Shown: positions 25,734 through 33,722, counted from the stretch's first letter. The stretch is DNA of 64,000 nucleotides from Chondromyces crocatus (GCF_001189295.1 NZ_CP012159.1:10621856-10685855), one strand, 5' to 3'. Numbers and translations are program-made. The notes: a model not told the origin generated them from the letters alone.

Positions 25734-26089
25734 CCGATGCATTGGTGACGTCGTCCTCCCGATGCATTCGAGTGAACTCATGTCCGCTGACGGATTCGAG
25801 CTGAAACTCGGACGCCCGCGAACTCTGATCGTCGATGAAGCGCAGACGACCTGCGCGTCATTCAATGCGACGGTCCAGTTCGACGACGCAGAGGCAGAGT
25901 GCCTCTCGGTCCCCCGATCCAGGAATGCGTGTCGAACCGATTTCACCCCTCCGGATGAGTGCGAGCGGGTCCGGATGACGGAGACCCATGCGCCCTCTCG
26001 CTCAGGAGGCGCGCAGCCCCAGCGGCCCAAGCCGTTGAACTGGCGACGTCTTCCAATGCATTCGCGATGTCGTCTCACCGATGCATTTT
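25734..26089. repeat. Pair of dispersed 37-bp direct repeats
   Basis: A 37-bp element at 25734-25770 recurs in diverged form at 26053-26089. Both copies have the layout (G/A)ATGCATT - about 9 nt - GTCGTC - about 6 nt - GATGCATT, so each copy itself contains two ATGCAT palindromes about 26 bp apart. Distance between copies is 319 bp. Confidence 0.65.
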
Positions 26090-26484
26090 GCGACACCGCC
26101 CCTGTCTCATGAGTGCGTCATTGCTCGCACCCCGTGGCGCGCCATCCCTCGTGTGGCCCATCGCGTGACGTCATCGCCGAGTCTCTCCGCCAATGCGGCA
26201 ACCACCCCCTGCTCCGCAGGCGCTCCCACACCACAGCGCCAAACTGGGGAAATTACCGCCTCATGGCAGCACACGCGACGCTCGCCCTGCAGCGCTTCGA
26301 ATCCCGTGTCGAAGCTACACACTGTCATCCCGATGCAGAAAAGATGAATGCCGCGGTAACGACCCACGGTGCGCATCGAGCCGCGTCGTGCGATACGCAA
26401 CTGCCGCGATCCATCCGGTGCTGCGCAATACCACGAGGCCCGGCATCCACGCCTCTGCCCCCCTGCACTTCAGCGGTTACACGC

Positions 26485-26563
26485 CAGCGCGTCACCGCAT
26501 GTCAGCGCGTCACCGCACGTCAGCGCGTCACCGCACGTCAGCGCGTCACCGCACGTCAGCACG
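26485..26563. repeat. 18-bp tandem repeat, 4.4 copies
   Basis: Four units of CAGCGCGTCACCGCACGT (26485-26502, 26503-26520, 26521-26538, 26539-26556) followed by a partial unit. The last three full units are identical and the first differs by one base, so the array is recent. It lies in the non-coding spacer. Confidence 0.9.
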
Positions 26564-26678
26564 CTCCACTGCTTGCAAACGCCCACCTTTGCGGTCCTCT
26601 ACCAGCCGCTTCCAGCGTGTAAAAGAATGCACGCCCCACAGCGCCCGTACGCAGCAGCACAAGGCATTGCGCCCTCTG

Positions 26679-26741
26679 CATCGCGTTTCCCCGTCCGCAT
26701 CGCGTCTACATCGCGTCTACATCGCGTCCGCATCGCGTTTC
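26679..26741. repeat. 11-bp short repeats CATCGCGTCTA
   Basis: Four contiguous 11-bp units of CATCGCGT(C/T)(T/C)(A/C/G) at 26698-26741, with another copy at 26679-26689. Non-coding; the period is not a multiple of three. Confidence 0.75.
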
Positions 26742-26893
26742 CGCGCACGTACGCGACGCGCATCGAAAGTGCGACCTGGTCACCTACCGGCCGTCATGTC
26801 TCTTCATGTACGGCCGGGCAATTCACCGGACGACATAACGCCATAACACTGGACATACCAATACACGACAACGTGTCGCCGTAATCTTCCCTC

Positions 26894-26924
26894 TTGACAT
26901 TGGAATCGCTTTCAGGCTCATTAA
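26894..26924 (+). promoter_or_regulatory. Candidate promoter for the DNRLRE lipoprotein gene
   Basis: A perfect TTGACA -35 hexamer at 26894-26899 is followed by AT-rich sequence with a possible weak -10 around 26917-26924 (CTCATTAA). It would give a leader of about 115 nt. The -10 match is poor, so this is tentative. Confidence 0.35.
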
Positions 26925-27044
26925 CATCGGCATTTCTATCAGGCCCGCCCCATTTTGGCGCAGACGCGGATCATGATCTTCATGTACCGCTCGCTCTGGA
27001 GGGGGTCCGGAGTCATACCAACTCATTTCTCCGGAGGACCCGCA

Positions 27045-28349
27045 ATGAAAACCGCGAAGCACTACGCCACCCTCTGCGCCGCTGCCGCCCTGTCCATTCC
27101 TGCGTGTATGAGCGCGTCGGAACCCGACGACGCCATCCACGATGCCGTCGCCGAGGCCGAGCAAGCCCTGTCCTCCGAGGGCTCCGTCTGCATCACCCGG
27201 CCTGCATCGCAGGATGCCGTCATTCGCGCGGACGCCGCGGCGTTCAACGACGGCGCGACCGAACAGCTCAGCACCGGCATCTCCTCGTCGAGCGGCCGAC
27301 GGCGCACCCTGCTCCAGTTCGACCTCTCCAGCGTCCCCGCTGGCGCCACGGTGGTCAATTCGACCATGGGCATCTACCAGGTGTACCGGGACGGCGCGGC
27401 CGCCACGGTCAACGTCCACCAGGTGACGGCGGCCTGGGCCGAGAACTCGGTCACCTGGAACAGCCTGGGCAGCAGCTTCGATCCCGCCGCCTCGGCGTCG
27501 TTCACCGCATCGAGCGCCATCGATTACCGCCGCTTCGCCGTCGACGAGCTGGTGCAGGGGTGGGTCGACGGAACCCCGAACCACGGCGTCCTGCTCGACG
27601 AGCCGGGCTCCACCCACACCAACTACCGCAGCCGCGAGAACGTGAAGGTCGATCAGCGCCCGTACCTCGAGGTCTGCTACGTCACCTGTGGCGACGGCAT
27701 CCAGAACGGCGACGAGACCGGCGTCGACTGCGGCGGCAGCTGCGCCACGGCGTGCGCCTCGTGCAACGACGGCATCCAGAACGGCAGCGAGACCGGCGTC
27801 GACTGCGGCGGCAGCTGCGCTCCCTGCGCCACCTGCAACGACGGCATCCGCAATGGCAGCGAGACCGGCGTCGACTGCGGCGGTAGCTGCGCCCCCTGCG
27901 CCACCTGCAACGACGGCATCAAGAACGGCGGCGAGACCGGCGTCGACTGCGGCGGCCCCATCTGCGGCGCTTGCGCTACCTGCAACGATGGCATCCACAA
28001 CGGCAACGAGACCGGCATCGACTGCGGCGGCAGCTGCGCCCCCTGCGCCACGTGCAACGACGGCATCCGCAACGGCGGCGAGACTGGCGTCGACTGCGGC
28101 GGCCCCATCTGCGGCGCTTGCGCCACCTGCAACGACGGCATCCGCAACGGCAACGAGACCGGCGTCGACTGCGGCGGCAGCTGCGGCCCCTGCGCCCCCA
28201 CCTCCGTCTGCGGCAACGGCGTGCGCGAGCCCGGCGAGGAGTGCGACGGCCGCGACATGGGTGACGGCGTCTGCGGCGTCCTCCACATCCTCCCGCTCTG
28301 CAACGCGCAGTGCAAATACACCTTCCCCTGGCTGTGCCACACGCTGTGA
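27045..28349 (+). CDS. Lipoprotein with DNRLRE domain and Cys-rich repeats
   Basis: A 434-residue exported protein. ATG 27045 has GGAGGA 5-10 nt upstream. The signal peptide ends near I-P-A-C (Cys21), probably lipidated. Residues about 48-205 fit a DNRLRE-type beta-sandwich (RRTLLQFDLSSVPAGATVVN, ENSVTWNSL, VDELVQGWVDG, EVCYVTCG), a domain used for carbohydrate or surface binding. Then come seven repeats of about 27-28 residues with core C-N-D-G-I-x-N-G-x-E-T-G-V-D-C-G-G-x-C, each with four to five cysteines, and a final Myxococcus-type Cys-rich repeat (CGNGVREPGEECDG). Such repeats probably form a disulfide-stabilised stalk on the cell surface. It is followed by a strong hairpin at 28418-28453. 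Confidence 0.88.
   Translation: MKTAKHYATLCAAAALSIPACMSASEPDDAIHDAVAEAEQALSSEGSVCITRPASQDAVIRADAAAFNDGATEQLSTGISSSSGRRRTLLQFDLSSVPAGATVVNSTMGIYQVYRDGAAATVNVHQVTAAWAENSVTWNSLGSSFDPAASASFTASSAIDYRRFAVDELVQGWVDGTPNHGVLLDEPGSTHTNYRSRENVKVDQRPYLEVCYVTCGDGIQNGDETGVDCGGSCATACASCNDGIQNGSETGVDCGGSCAPCATCNDGIRNGSETGVDCGGSCAPCATCNDGIKNGGETGVDCGGPICGACATCNDGIHNGNETGIDCGGSCAPCATCNDGIRNGGETGVDCGGPICGACATCNDGIRNGNETGVDCGGSCGPCAPTSVCGNGVREPGEECDGRDMGDGVCGVLHILPLCNAQCKYTFPWLCHTL
27690..28195 (+). repeat. Seven in-frame Cys-rich repeats
   Basis: Seven coding units of about 72-75 bp, each beginning near TGCAACGACGGCATC and containing GAGACCGGCGTCGACTGCGG. Two units carry GGPICGACA in place of GGSCAPCA and alternate in the second half, suggesting a duplicated two-unit block. 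The first unit starts CGDGIQNGDE. Confidence 0.85.
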
Positions 28350-28417
28350 CCCTCACGGCGTGACCGCAGCGTCGACCGCGCGACCCCTCCCCTGAAGAGC
28401 CCGCGGGAGACGCCCCC

Positions 28418-28453
28418 TCCCGCGCCGGAGCCGCCCTCCCCTCCGGCGCGGGA
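28418..28453 (+). terminator. Strong hairpin after the Cys-rich lipoprotein gene
   Basis: Perfect 13-bp stem: TCCCGCGCCGGAG at 28418-28430 with CTCCGGCGCGGGA at 28441-28453, 10-nt loop, 69 nt after the stop codon. No U-tract, but the stem is very stable. Confidence 0.6.
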
Positions 28454-28680
28454 AACCCTCTCCCTCGCACGCCCCCCATGCCAGTTTCGGCGCGAGACCG
28501 CTGGTGACGCGACGCCGCCCACCCGAGTCTCCGGCCTCGGACCGCCTCCCTCCACCGCTGCTCGCCGGGGTTTCACCGCGCGCACCACGTGCGTGCCGCC
28601 AGCGCACCGGGTTCGCCCGAGAAACCCGGAGCGTCGCGCCGCCGCCCTCCCTCTTCCGTCGTTCACTGCGTGCATCGGCG

Positions 28681-28913
28681 GCCGACGCACCCAGTTTCGC
28701 GCGAAACTCCCACCGGAAGGCACCGCCGACGCACCCAGTTTCGCGGCGGAACTGCGGACGTCGGCCGCCGACGCACCCAGTTTCGCAGCGGAAGCCCCAC
28801 CCTCACCGCCGACGTACCCAGTTTCGCGGCGAAACTCCCCCCGCGCCGCCGACGCACCCAGTTTCACGCGAACACCGCCCCTGGAGGTGCGCCGACACAC
28901 CCAGTTCACGCGC
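28681..28913. repeat. Six-unit array of palindromic repeats
   Basis: Six copies of a 23-29 bp repeat with core GCCGACGCACCCAGTTTCGC start at 28681, 28725, 28767, 28808, 28848 and 28891, so the period is 40-44 bp with variable spacers of about 12-17 bp. The best copies contain the hairpin AGTTTCGCGGCGAAACT. The last two copies are degraded. The regular spacing and inverted symmetry suggest a protein-binding or RNA-structure element rather than satellite drift. It is not CRISPR: spacers are too short and no cas gene is present. Confidence 0.85.
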
Positions 28914-29087
28914 CCAGATCCCCTCTTCGAGCCCACGCCTCCGGGACGAGCGGCGCACCCCATGGCGAGCCATCGAGGATCGCTGGGCGGCGCTGGGCGG
29001 CGCAGCGCCAGCCGGCGGGTTTCCGAGGACGACGGATCTCGCGCTTTCCAGCAGCCGCGGCCCGGATCCTTCGTGAAGACCCTCACA

Positions 29088-29118
29088 TTGACAGAGGGGA
29101 ATCCATCCGCCTTGCTAT
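29088..29118 (+). promoter_or_regulatory. TTGACA element upstream of lipoprotein paralogue 1
   Basis: TTGACA at 29088-29093 lies 35 nt before the ATG at 29123. The second paralogue has TTGACA at almost the same distance (30136, 36 nt before its ATG) followed by a shared GGGGA. If these are -35 boxes, transcripts would begin at or next to the start codon. The -10 matches are weak. Confidence 0.4.
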
Positions 29119-29122
29119 GTGC

Positions 29123-29863
29123 ATGACGATCAAACTGATGCGGACACTGGGGGTGCTGGGTTTCCTCAGCGTCACCTGCCTGGCTGCAATCGCCTGTGAC
29201 GACGGTGATGACGGCGGAACAGGAGCCTCCACGGGAAGCGCGGGCGGTGGTGCGACCACCGGCTCGGGCGGAAGCGGCGGCGAAGGTCCAGGCAGTGGCG
29301 GCAACGGCCCAGGGTCCGGCGGTGACACCGCCGCGGGCGGCGCGGGTGGCGACGGCGGCGGCGCGATGGCCTGCGCGGACGATGAGTACGAGGACAACGA
29401 CGTGGCCATGACGGCGACGCAGGTCCCCGTGCCGCCACCGCCCGACGACGAGGAGTACTGGATCGTTTACGGCCAGCTCTCCGCGTACAAGTGCAGCGGC
29501 GACGACGACTGGTATTTCATCAAGACGTCGTTCAGCAACATGATCAACGACCCTCCGGAGTACCGTTACTGGACGCTGGTGCTCCGCGCGGCGGGCGCGG
29601 GATCGTGCGGCGCGAGCTGTGAGGACTACGTGCCCCCTGCGGGGCCCGAGCACACGGTCACCGTCGAGGCGTTCGACGCGACGACGATGGCACCGCTCGC
29701 CATGCGCACGTCGACCGAGGGCCTGATCCGGATGGCCGGCTACGGCGAGGAGTTCGCCAATGACGTGCTGATCCGGGTCTCGGGCCCGCCGGAAGCGGTC
29801 TACCCGTACACCTTCCTCACCACCGTCCGGAGCGACGCCTTCGAGGACGAGTGCGAGTGTTGA
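29123..29863 (+). CDS. Gly-rich-linker lipoprotein, paralogue 1
   Basis: A 246-residue lipoprotein: signal peptide ending L-A-A-I-A-C (Cys25), an acidic D-D-G-D-D cap, then a Gly/Ser/Thr linker (about 32-75), then a conserved domain (about 78-246) that opens with DDEYEDNDVAMTAT and includes YKCSGDDDWYFIKTSF. This resembles the C-terminal pre-peptidase (PPC-like) beta domains that start with E-D-N-D and contain D-D-W-Y; the likeness is by motif only. Four cysteines in the domain probably pair. It ends DAFEDECEC. Start chosen to match the paralogue downstream; ATG 29117 adds two residues. Function is unknown; surface exposure is likely. Confidence 0.8.
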   Translation: MTIKLMRTLGVLGFLSVTCLAAIACDDGDDGGTGASTGSAGGGATTGSGGSGGEGPGSGGNGPGSGGDTAAGGAGGDGGGAMACADDEYEDNDVAMTATQVPVPPPPDDEEYWIVYGQLSAYKCSGDDDWYFIKTSFSNMINDPPEYRYWTLVLRAAGAGSCGASCEDYVPPAGPEHTVTVEAFDATTMAPLAMRTSTEGLIRMAGYGEEFANDVLIRVSGPPEAVYPYTFLTTVRSDAFEDECEC

Positions 29864-29900
29864 GCCTCCCCCTCGGGTGACGCAGGCGCTGCACTTCCTT

Positions 29901-29930
29901 GCCGGAGGAGACGGGCGCCGTCCCTCCGGC
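29901..29930 (+). terminator. Hairpin between the two paralogous lipoprotein genes
   Basis: GCCGGAGG at 29901-29908 pairs with CCTCCGGC at 29923-29930; inside, GACGG and CCGTC continue the stem after a one-base bulge, leaving a 3-nt loop. It starts 38 nt after the stop of paralogue 1, so the two paralogues are probably separate transcription units. Confidence 0.6.
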
Positions 29931-30135
29931 GCAGGGGAGGCAGGCGCCGATCTCCCGCTGCGCGTCCCAGCGTCCCACGGCCTGCCGGTCGTTCCAGCGT
30001 CACGCTGCGCGCCCCCGTGGCTCCCTGGCGCCCGCCCGCAGACCTCGGCACCGCCGCTGCCTCGACGAGAGCCGCTGCCAGCAGAGAAGGGTTCGCCGGA
30101 CGCCTCAATCCTTGGATCCTGCACGCCCTCTCGCG

Positions 30136-30166
30136 TTGACAGGGGACGCGTGACTGGCATCGCATG
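30136..30166 (+). promoter_or_regulatory. TTGACA element upstream of lipoprotein paralogue 2
   Basis: TTGACA at 30136-30141 followed by GGGGA, 36 nt before ATG 30172, in the same arrangement as upstream of paralogue 1. Conservation of this short stretch, while the rest of the spacer differs, supports a regulatory role. Confidence 0.4.
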
Positions 30167-30171
30167 AAGGC

Positions 30172-30906
30172 ATGACAATCAACCTGATGCGAACGCTGGG
30201 CGTGGTGGCTTTCCTGAGCACCTCCTGCCTGGTCGCAATCGCCTGTGATGATGGTGACGATGGGGGTGGCGCCGGTGGGAGCGGTGCGACGGGAGGCGTC
30301 GGAGCGGCAGGCGGGACCAGCGGCGAAGGGGGTGGAACCGGCGGCGCTGGAGGCGGGGCGGGCGGTGCTGGAGGCGGGGCGGGCGGCGCGACGGCCTGCG
30401 TGGACGACGAGTACGAGGACAATGACGTGGCCATGACGGCGACGCAGGTCCCGATGGAGCTGCCGGTCGAGGGCGATCCGGACTGGTACGGCGAGGATCT
30501 CTGGTACGTGTGGAACGAGATCTCGGCGTACAAGTGCAGCGGTGACGACGACTGGTACTTCATCAAGACGTCGTTCGACACGCCAGCCGACGATCCGCCG
30601 GAGACCCGCTACTGGTCGCTGGTGCTCCGGGTTGCCGGGGCGGGATCGTGTGGCGCGAGCTGCGAGGACTACGTGCCTCCCGCCGGGCCCGAGCACACGG
30701 TCACCGTCGACGTGTTCAATGCGACGACGATGGCACCACTCACCACGAGGACCTCGGACGAGGGCCTGATCCGCCTGTGGGGCTACGGCGCGGACTTCGC
30801 GAACGACGTGCTGATCCGGGTCTCGGGTCCGCCGGAGGCAGTCTACCCCTACGACTTCACGACCACCGCCCGGAGCGATGCCTTCGAGGACGAGTGCGAG
30901 TGCTGA
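30172..30906 (+). CDS. Gly-rich-linker lipoprotein, paralogue 2
   Basis: A 244-residue lipoprotein closely related to the preceding gene: signal peptide ending L-V-A-I-A-C (Cys25), D-D-G-D-D, a linker made almost wholly of Gly/Ala with Ser/Thr, and the same C-terminal domain opening DDEYEDNDVAMTATQV. Most of the domain is identical between the two, including CGASCEDYVPPAGPEHTVTV and DAFEDECEC at the end. Differences cluster in the linker and in the segment after TQVP (an insert of about eight residues, GDPDWYGED region). GAAGG lies 3 nt before ATG. The pair is a recent tandem duplication. Confidence 0.82.
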   Translation: MTINLMRTLGVVAFLSTSCLVAIACDDGDDGGGAGGSGATGGVGAAGGTSGEGGGTGGAGGGAGGAGGGAGGATACVDDEYEDNDVAMTATQVPMELPVEGDPDWYGEDLWYVWNEISAYKCSGDDDWYFIKTSFDTPADDPPETRYWSLVLRVAGAGSCGASCEDYVPPAGPEHTVTVDVFNATTMAPLTTRTSDEGLIRLWGYGADFANDVLIRVSGPPEAVYPYDFTTTARSDAFEDECEC

Positions 30907-30942
30907 GCTGAGCGCCGGGCTGGAGGCGGCGCGCGTCGGGCT

Positions 30943-32091
30943 TCACTTCGGGGCGAGGCAGGTGCCCAGCCACCGCTTCGCGTTCTCTTCGAGGATGGGG
31001 CGGAGCACGTCGGGAGGGAGGGTGAGGCCGCGGTACTGACCCGGGACGAGCGCTTTCGAGGGGGGCTCCTTGCGCCAGAACTCGAAGCGCTCTTCGCGCA
31101 GCACGCCGAGGTTGGCGCGCAGGTGGAAGTCCCACTCGGTGGACCACTCGGGGCCGCTCTGGGTGGGGACGAGGTCGGAGCCGAAGAGGAAGCGGTGAGG
31201 GGCGCGGGCGATGAGGCTGCGGATGCGGTCGCGCTCGCGCTCGAAGTGCGCGTAGCCGTCGGCGGCGAAGGATGCCGAGCCGTTGCTGGTGTCGAAGAGC
31301 AGCGCGGGGTGGGCGTTCATGATCGATTCGAGGCGGTCGAGGTCGGTGCGGGCGCCGCAGAAGTGGGCGCAGGTGACGTTGAGGCCCGGGTGCGCGCGGA
31401 GGACGGCGTCGAGCTCGGCGCGGTAGCGGACGGTGTTCACGTGCAAGAGGACGGGGACGCGGCGCGCGGCCATGGCCTTCCAGAGGGGTTCGTGGGCCGG
31501 GTCGTCGAGGGGGCGCTCGTGCAGCTCGTGGTTGCCCTGGTAGAGCTTCACGCCGCAAGCGCCGCGGCGAAGGAGGGCGTCGAGGTCCTCGGGGCGCTGG
31601 GCGGCGAGGTCGAGGGCGATGAAGGGGATGAGGCGTCCGGGGTGCTCGGCGGCGACCTCCAGGACGAGATCGTTGGCAGGGCCCAGCTCGGCGAAGGGGC
31701 CCTGGGTGCGGGCGGAGGGGCGGAGGGGGGAGCTGGAGAGGATGACGGCGCGGGCGATGCCGTGCTGCTGCAAGCGTTCCAGGAGGGCGGGGACGACGGC
31801 GCGCGAGGGCAGGTGGACGTGGAGGTCGAGGATGCCCCCAGCCGGGGCCGGCGACGAGGAGGGCGTCGCATCGCCGGGCGCGGCCGTGGCGCCGCCGGAC
31901 GACGTCACACTGCTGGGCGCCGTCACCGACCCCGCCGGAGCGTCAGCAGAAGGCGCCGTGGCGGCCGGCGCTGGTGCGTCCCGACAGGCAGCAGCGAAGA
32001 GCGGCAACACCCCCAGCAGACCGCGGGCGCGCCAGATCCAGGAGGGCGCCAGGCGCATTACGGGAGCGCGGTTTTCCTTACCGTTCTGCAT
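30943..32091 (-). CDS. Amidohydrolase-family lipoprotein
   Basis: A 382-residue TIM-barrel hydrolase of the amidohydrolase-2 (PF04909-like) class attached to the membrane. The signal peptide ends L-F-A-A-A-C (Cys36 from ATG 32091), followed by a Pro/Ala/Ser linker to about residue 88. Metal-site motifs are DLHVHLPS, a carboxy-Lys candidate in GVKLYQGNHE, LLHVNT, VTCAHFCG and FGSDLVP (Asp). This family hydrolyses or decarboxylates cyclic and aromatic substrates; the substrate is unknown. ATG 32058 is an alternative start directly before the signal peptide. It is divergent from the SEC-C gene. Confidence 0.85.
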   Translation of the reverse strand: MQNGKENRAPVMRLAPSWIWRARGLLGVLPLFAAACRDAPAPAATAPSADAPAGSVTAPSSVTSSGGATAAPGDATPSSSPAPAGGILDLHVHLPSRAVVPALLERLQQHGIARAVILSSSPLRPSARTQGPFAELGPANDLVLEVAAEHPGRLIPFIALDLAAQRPEDLDALLRRGACGVKLYQGNHELHERPLDDPAHEPLWKAMAARRVPVLLHVNTVRYRAELDAVLRAHPGLNVTCAHFCGARTDLDRLESIMNAHPALLFDTSNGSASFAADGYAHFERERDRIRSLIARAPHRFLFGSDLVPTQSGPEWSTEWDFHLRANLGVLREERFEFWRKEPPSKALVPGQYRGLTLPPDVLRPILEENAKRWLGTCLAPK

Positions 32092-32274
32092 CGTCGCGGA
32101 GTCTACTTTCCTCCAGGGCGCTTGGCTCGGCACCTGGCACGATCCCTTCGCCGCGGCGTGCAGGGCTCCGGCGCACGTTCCTCCAGCGTCGCCGTTCGAT
32201 CCACCCCTCGCCCTTGCCGCGCCGAGGGCGCATCCTGAGAGCACGCCGCGTCCTCCCCGCAGCGTCCGCCCACC

Positions 32275-33696
32275 ATGCCCCAACCGCAGCGCGCCGCCGG
32301 ACACCAGGCCCACTTCCTCACGCGCCTCGATCGCCTCTCGTTACCGCAGGTCGAGCTGGCCTTACAGCTCTACCGCGACCCCGAGGTCGTGCGCGCGCTC
32401 CTCGATCACCTCACGCTCCCCGACGCCATCCGCGTCGCCCTCTCCCTCGACGATCCGACCGCGGGTCCCTTCTTGCTCGTCACCCGCGACGGCCGCTTCG
32501 TCACCTGCCTCGCCCAGGGCATGCACCCCGGAAGATGCCCGGTCGTCACGCGGGTCCAGCTCGACGCCGCCATCGCCCGCCACGGCATCCTGCAGCAGCG
32601 CCTCGACGAGTACCGCCGCCTCGAAGGCGGCACGCTCCGACGCATCCTCCACCGCATCTTCGAGGGCGGCAGCGCCGTCTCGCGCGAGGACATCGCCGCG
32701 GTCTCCAGCCTCGCCCCCCTCTGCGTGAGCACCCTGGTCCAGCTCCAGCTCGACGCGACCGGTGACCTCATCGACACCTTGCCGACGCTGGTGTCGCTCT
32801 TCAGCCGCACCGACCGGCCCCGGCCCACCACCCACGAGCTGCTGCGCAGCTACTGGAGCACCGCCTGGATGTCCGCTCACCTCGCCGTCCTGCTCGGCGT
32901 CAGCGCGCGCCCCTTCCTCGAGCGCATCCCGCCCGAGGAGCTGCTCCGCTTCGGTACGGCGTTCTCGTCCGGCCCCTTTCTCACCACGACCATGGCCAGC
33001 ACCACGCGCGGCGTCTGGTCCGTCGCGCGCATCGGCAAGGTGCTGCTGCCCAGCTACAAGCGCGCGCACCACGCGAGCGACACCACCACCGGCTACCTGG
33101 AGACGACCGTCGCCCTCGCCCTGCTCGGCTTCCGCCACGCGCGGCTGCACAACGAGACCCGGAAGGCCATCCACGCCTTACCCCCGTTCTACGCGCAGTT
33201 CCCTCCCGGGGCACCGCAGCGGCGCTGGGCCCAGGGCATCATCAACGCCTGCGCCCTGCTCGACGAGAACCCCGACGGCTCGAGCGAACGCCACCTGAAG
33301 TTCGGTCGCGAGCACGCCGTCCGGATCACCTCTCACCTGCCCCCCGGCTCCCCCCACCGCTTCGAGCGGCCCGAGGACGTCCCCGCCGACATCGCCCTCG
33401 CGGTCATCACGAACACCGGCAACGATCTCCTGCAGGAGCACGCGGCGATGGTGGTGTTCTTCGCGCTCCTGCCCTGGCTGTCGCGCGCCACCGCCACCGA
33501 TCTCTACCTCCCCCGCGCCTTCCTCGACGCCATCGTCGATCCGTGGACGCCAGCACAGACGCTGCACCTCCTTTTGCCTCACCTGAAAGCGCGCCGCGAA
33601 CAGGCGAAGATCGACGCCGCGCGACCTTCGCGCAGCGGCCCGTGCCCCTGCGGGAGCGGCAAGAAGCACAAGCGCTGCTGCCTCATCGAGGCGTGA
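32275..33696 (+). CDS. SEC-C motif protein of unknown function
   Basis: A 473-residue helical protein that ends with a SEC-C zinc-binding motif, PCPCGSGKKHKRCC (about 456-469), the same finger found at the SecA C-terminus and in many uncharacterised proteins. The N-terminal 450 residues match no family I can name; they include a phrase VALSLDDPTAGPFLLVTRDGRFVTCLAQGM in separate strands near residue 55-80, which suggests an alpha/beta start followed by helical repeats. No membrane helix or signal. SEC-C fingers often bind ribosomes or partner proteins, but no function can be assigned. Confidence 0.78.
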   Translation: MPQPQRAAGHQAHFLTRLDRLSLPQVELALQLYRDPEVVRALLDHLTLPDAIRVALSLDDPTAGPFLLVTRDGRFVTCLAQGMHPGRCPVVTRVQLDAAIARHGILQQRLDEYRRLEGGTLRRILHRIFEGGSAVSREDIAAVSSLAPLCVSTLVQLQLDATGDLIDTLPTLVSLFSRTDRPRPTTHELLRSYWSTAWMSAHLAVLLGVSARPFLERIPPEELLRFGTAFSSGPFLTTTMASTTRGVWSVARIGKVLLPSYKRAHHASDTTTGYLETTVALALLGFRHARLHNETRKAIHALPPFYAQFPPGAPQRRWAQGIINACALLDENPDGSSERHLKFGREHAVRITSHLPPGSPHRFERPEDVPADIALAVITNTGNDLLQEHAAMVVFFALLPWLSRATATDLYLPRAFLDAIVDPWTPAQTLHLLLPHLKARREQAKIDAARPSRSGPCPCGSGKKHKRCCLIEA

Positions 33697-33722
33697 CTCC
33701 GCGGCCCCTGGAGGCCTCACGC
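33691..33722 (+). terminator. Possible hairpin at the end of the SEC-C gene
   Basis: GCGTGACTCC at 33691-33700 can pair with GGAG (33710-33713) and TCACGC (33717-33722) with a 3-nt bulge. It includes the stop codon. Weak support. Confidence 0.3.

Larger units (their letters stand above)
25626..27044. other. Long non-coding, lower-GC, repeat-rich spacer
   Basis: About 1.4 kb with no supportable gene: the open frames present have irregular codon use and no family signal. The base composition is visibly less GC-rich than the genes around it. It holds a duplicated element with GATGCATT words (25734-25770 and 26053-26089), an 18-bp tandem repeat (26485-26563), an 11-bp tandem repeat (26679-26741) and a TTGACA hexamer (26894-26899) ahead of the next gene. 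It could be decayed accessory DNA or a regulatory or structural spacer. Confidence 0.6.
28454..29122. other. Non-coding spacer with palindromic repeat array
   Basis: About 670 bp between the Cys-rich lipoprotein gene and the first of two paralogous lipoproteins. No supportable gene. It contains the six-unit repeat array at 28681-28913, a related half-copy CCAGTTTCGGCGCGAGA near 28491, and a TTGACA at 29088-29093 just upstream of the next gene. Confidence 0.6.
29864..30171. other. Spacer between lipoprotein paralogues
   Basis: About 300 bp without a gene. It holds the hairpin at 29901-29930 and, near its end, TTGACA at 30136-30141 before the second paralogue. Nothing else is recognisable. Confidence 0.5.

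Noticed and set aside
25507-26884. Short open frames in the spacer after the phosphatase gene
   Set aside because: They overlap tandem repeats with periods that break reading frames, show no consistent third-position GC bias and lack ribosome sites.
28681-28913. CRISPR-like array
   Set aside because: Repeat copies vary, spacers are only about 12-17 bp, and no cas gene is present. It is described as a palindromic repeat array instead.
27677-30178. Long minus-strand open frame with repeated N-W-V-R-R-R phrases
   Set aside because: It is the antisense of the Cys-rich lipoprotein, the repeat array and the next lipoprotein. High GC keeps frames open; the phrase comes from the palindromic repeats, and no start signal or codon bias supports it.
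32134-32152. Sigma-54-like site TGGCACG followed by TTCGC
   Set aside because: The -12 element is TTCG rather than TTGC and the spacing is off by one; no activator site was visible.
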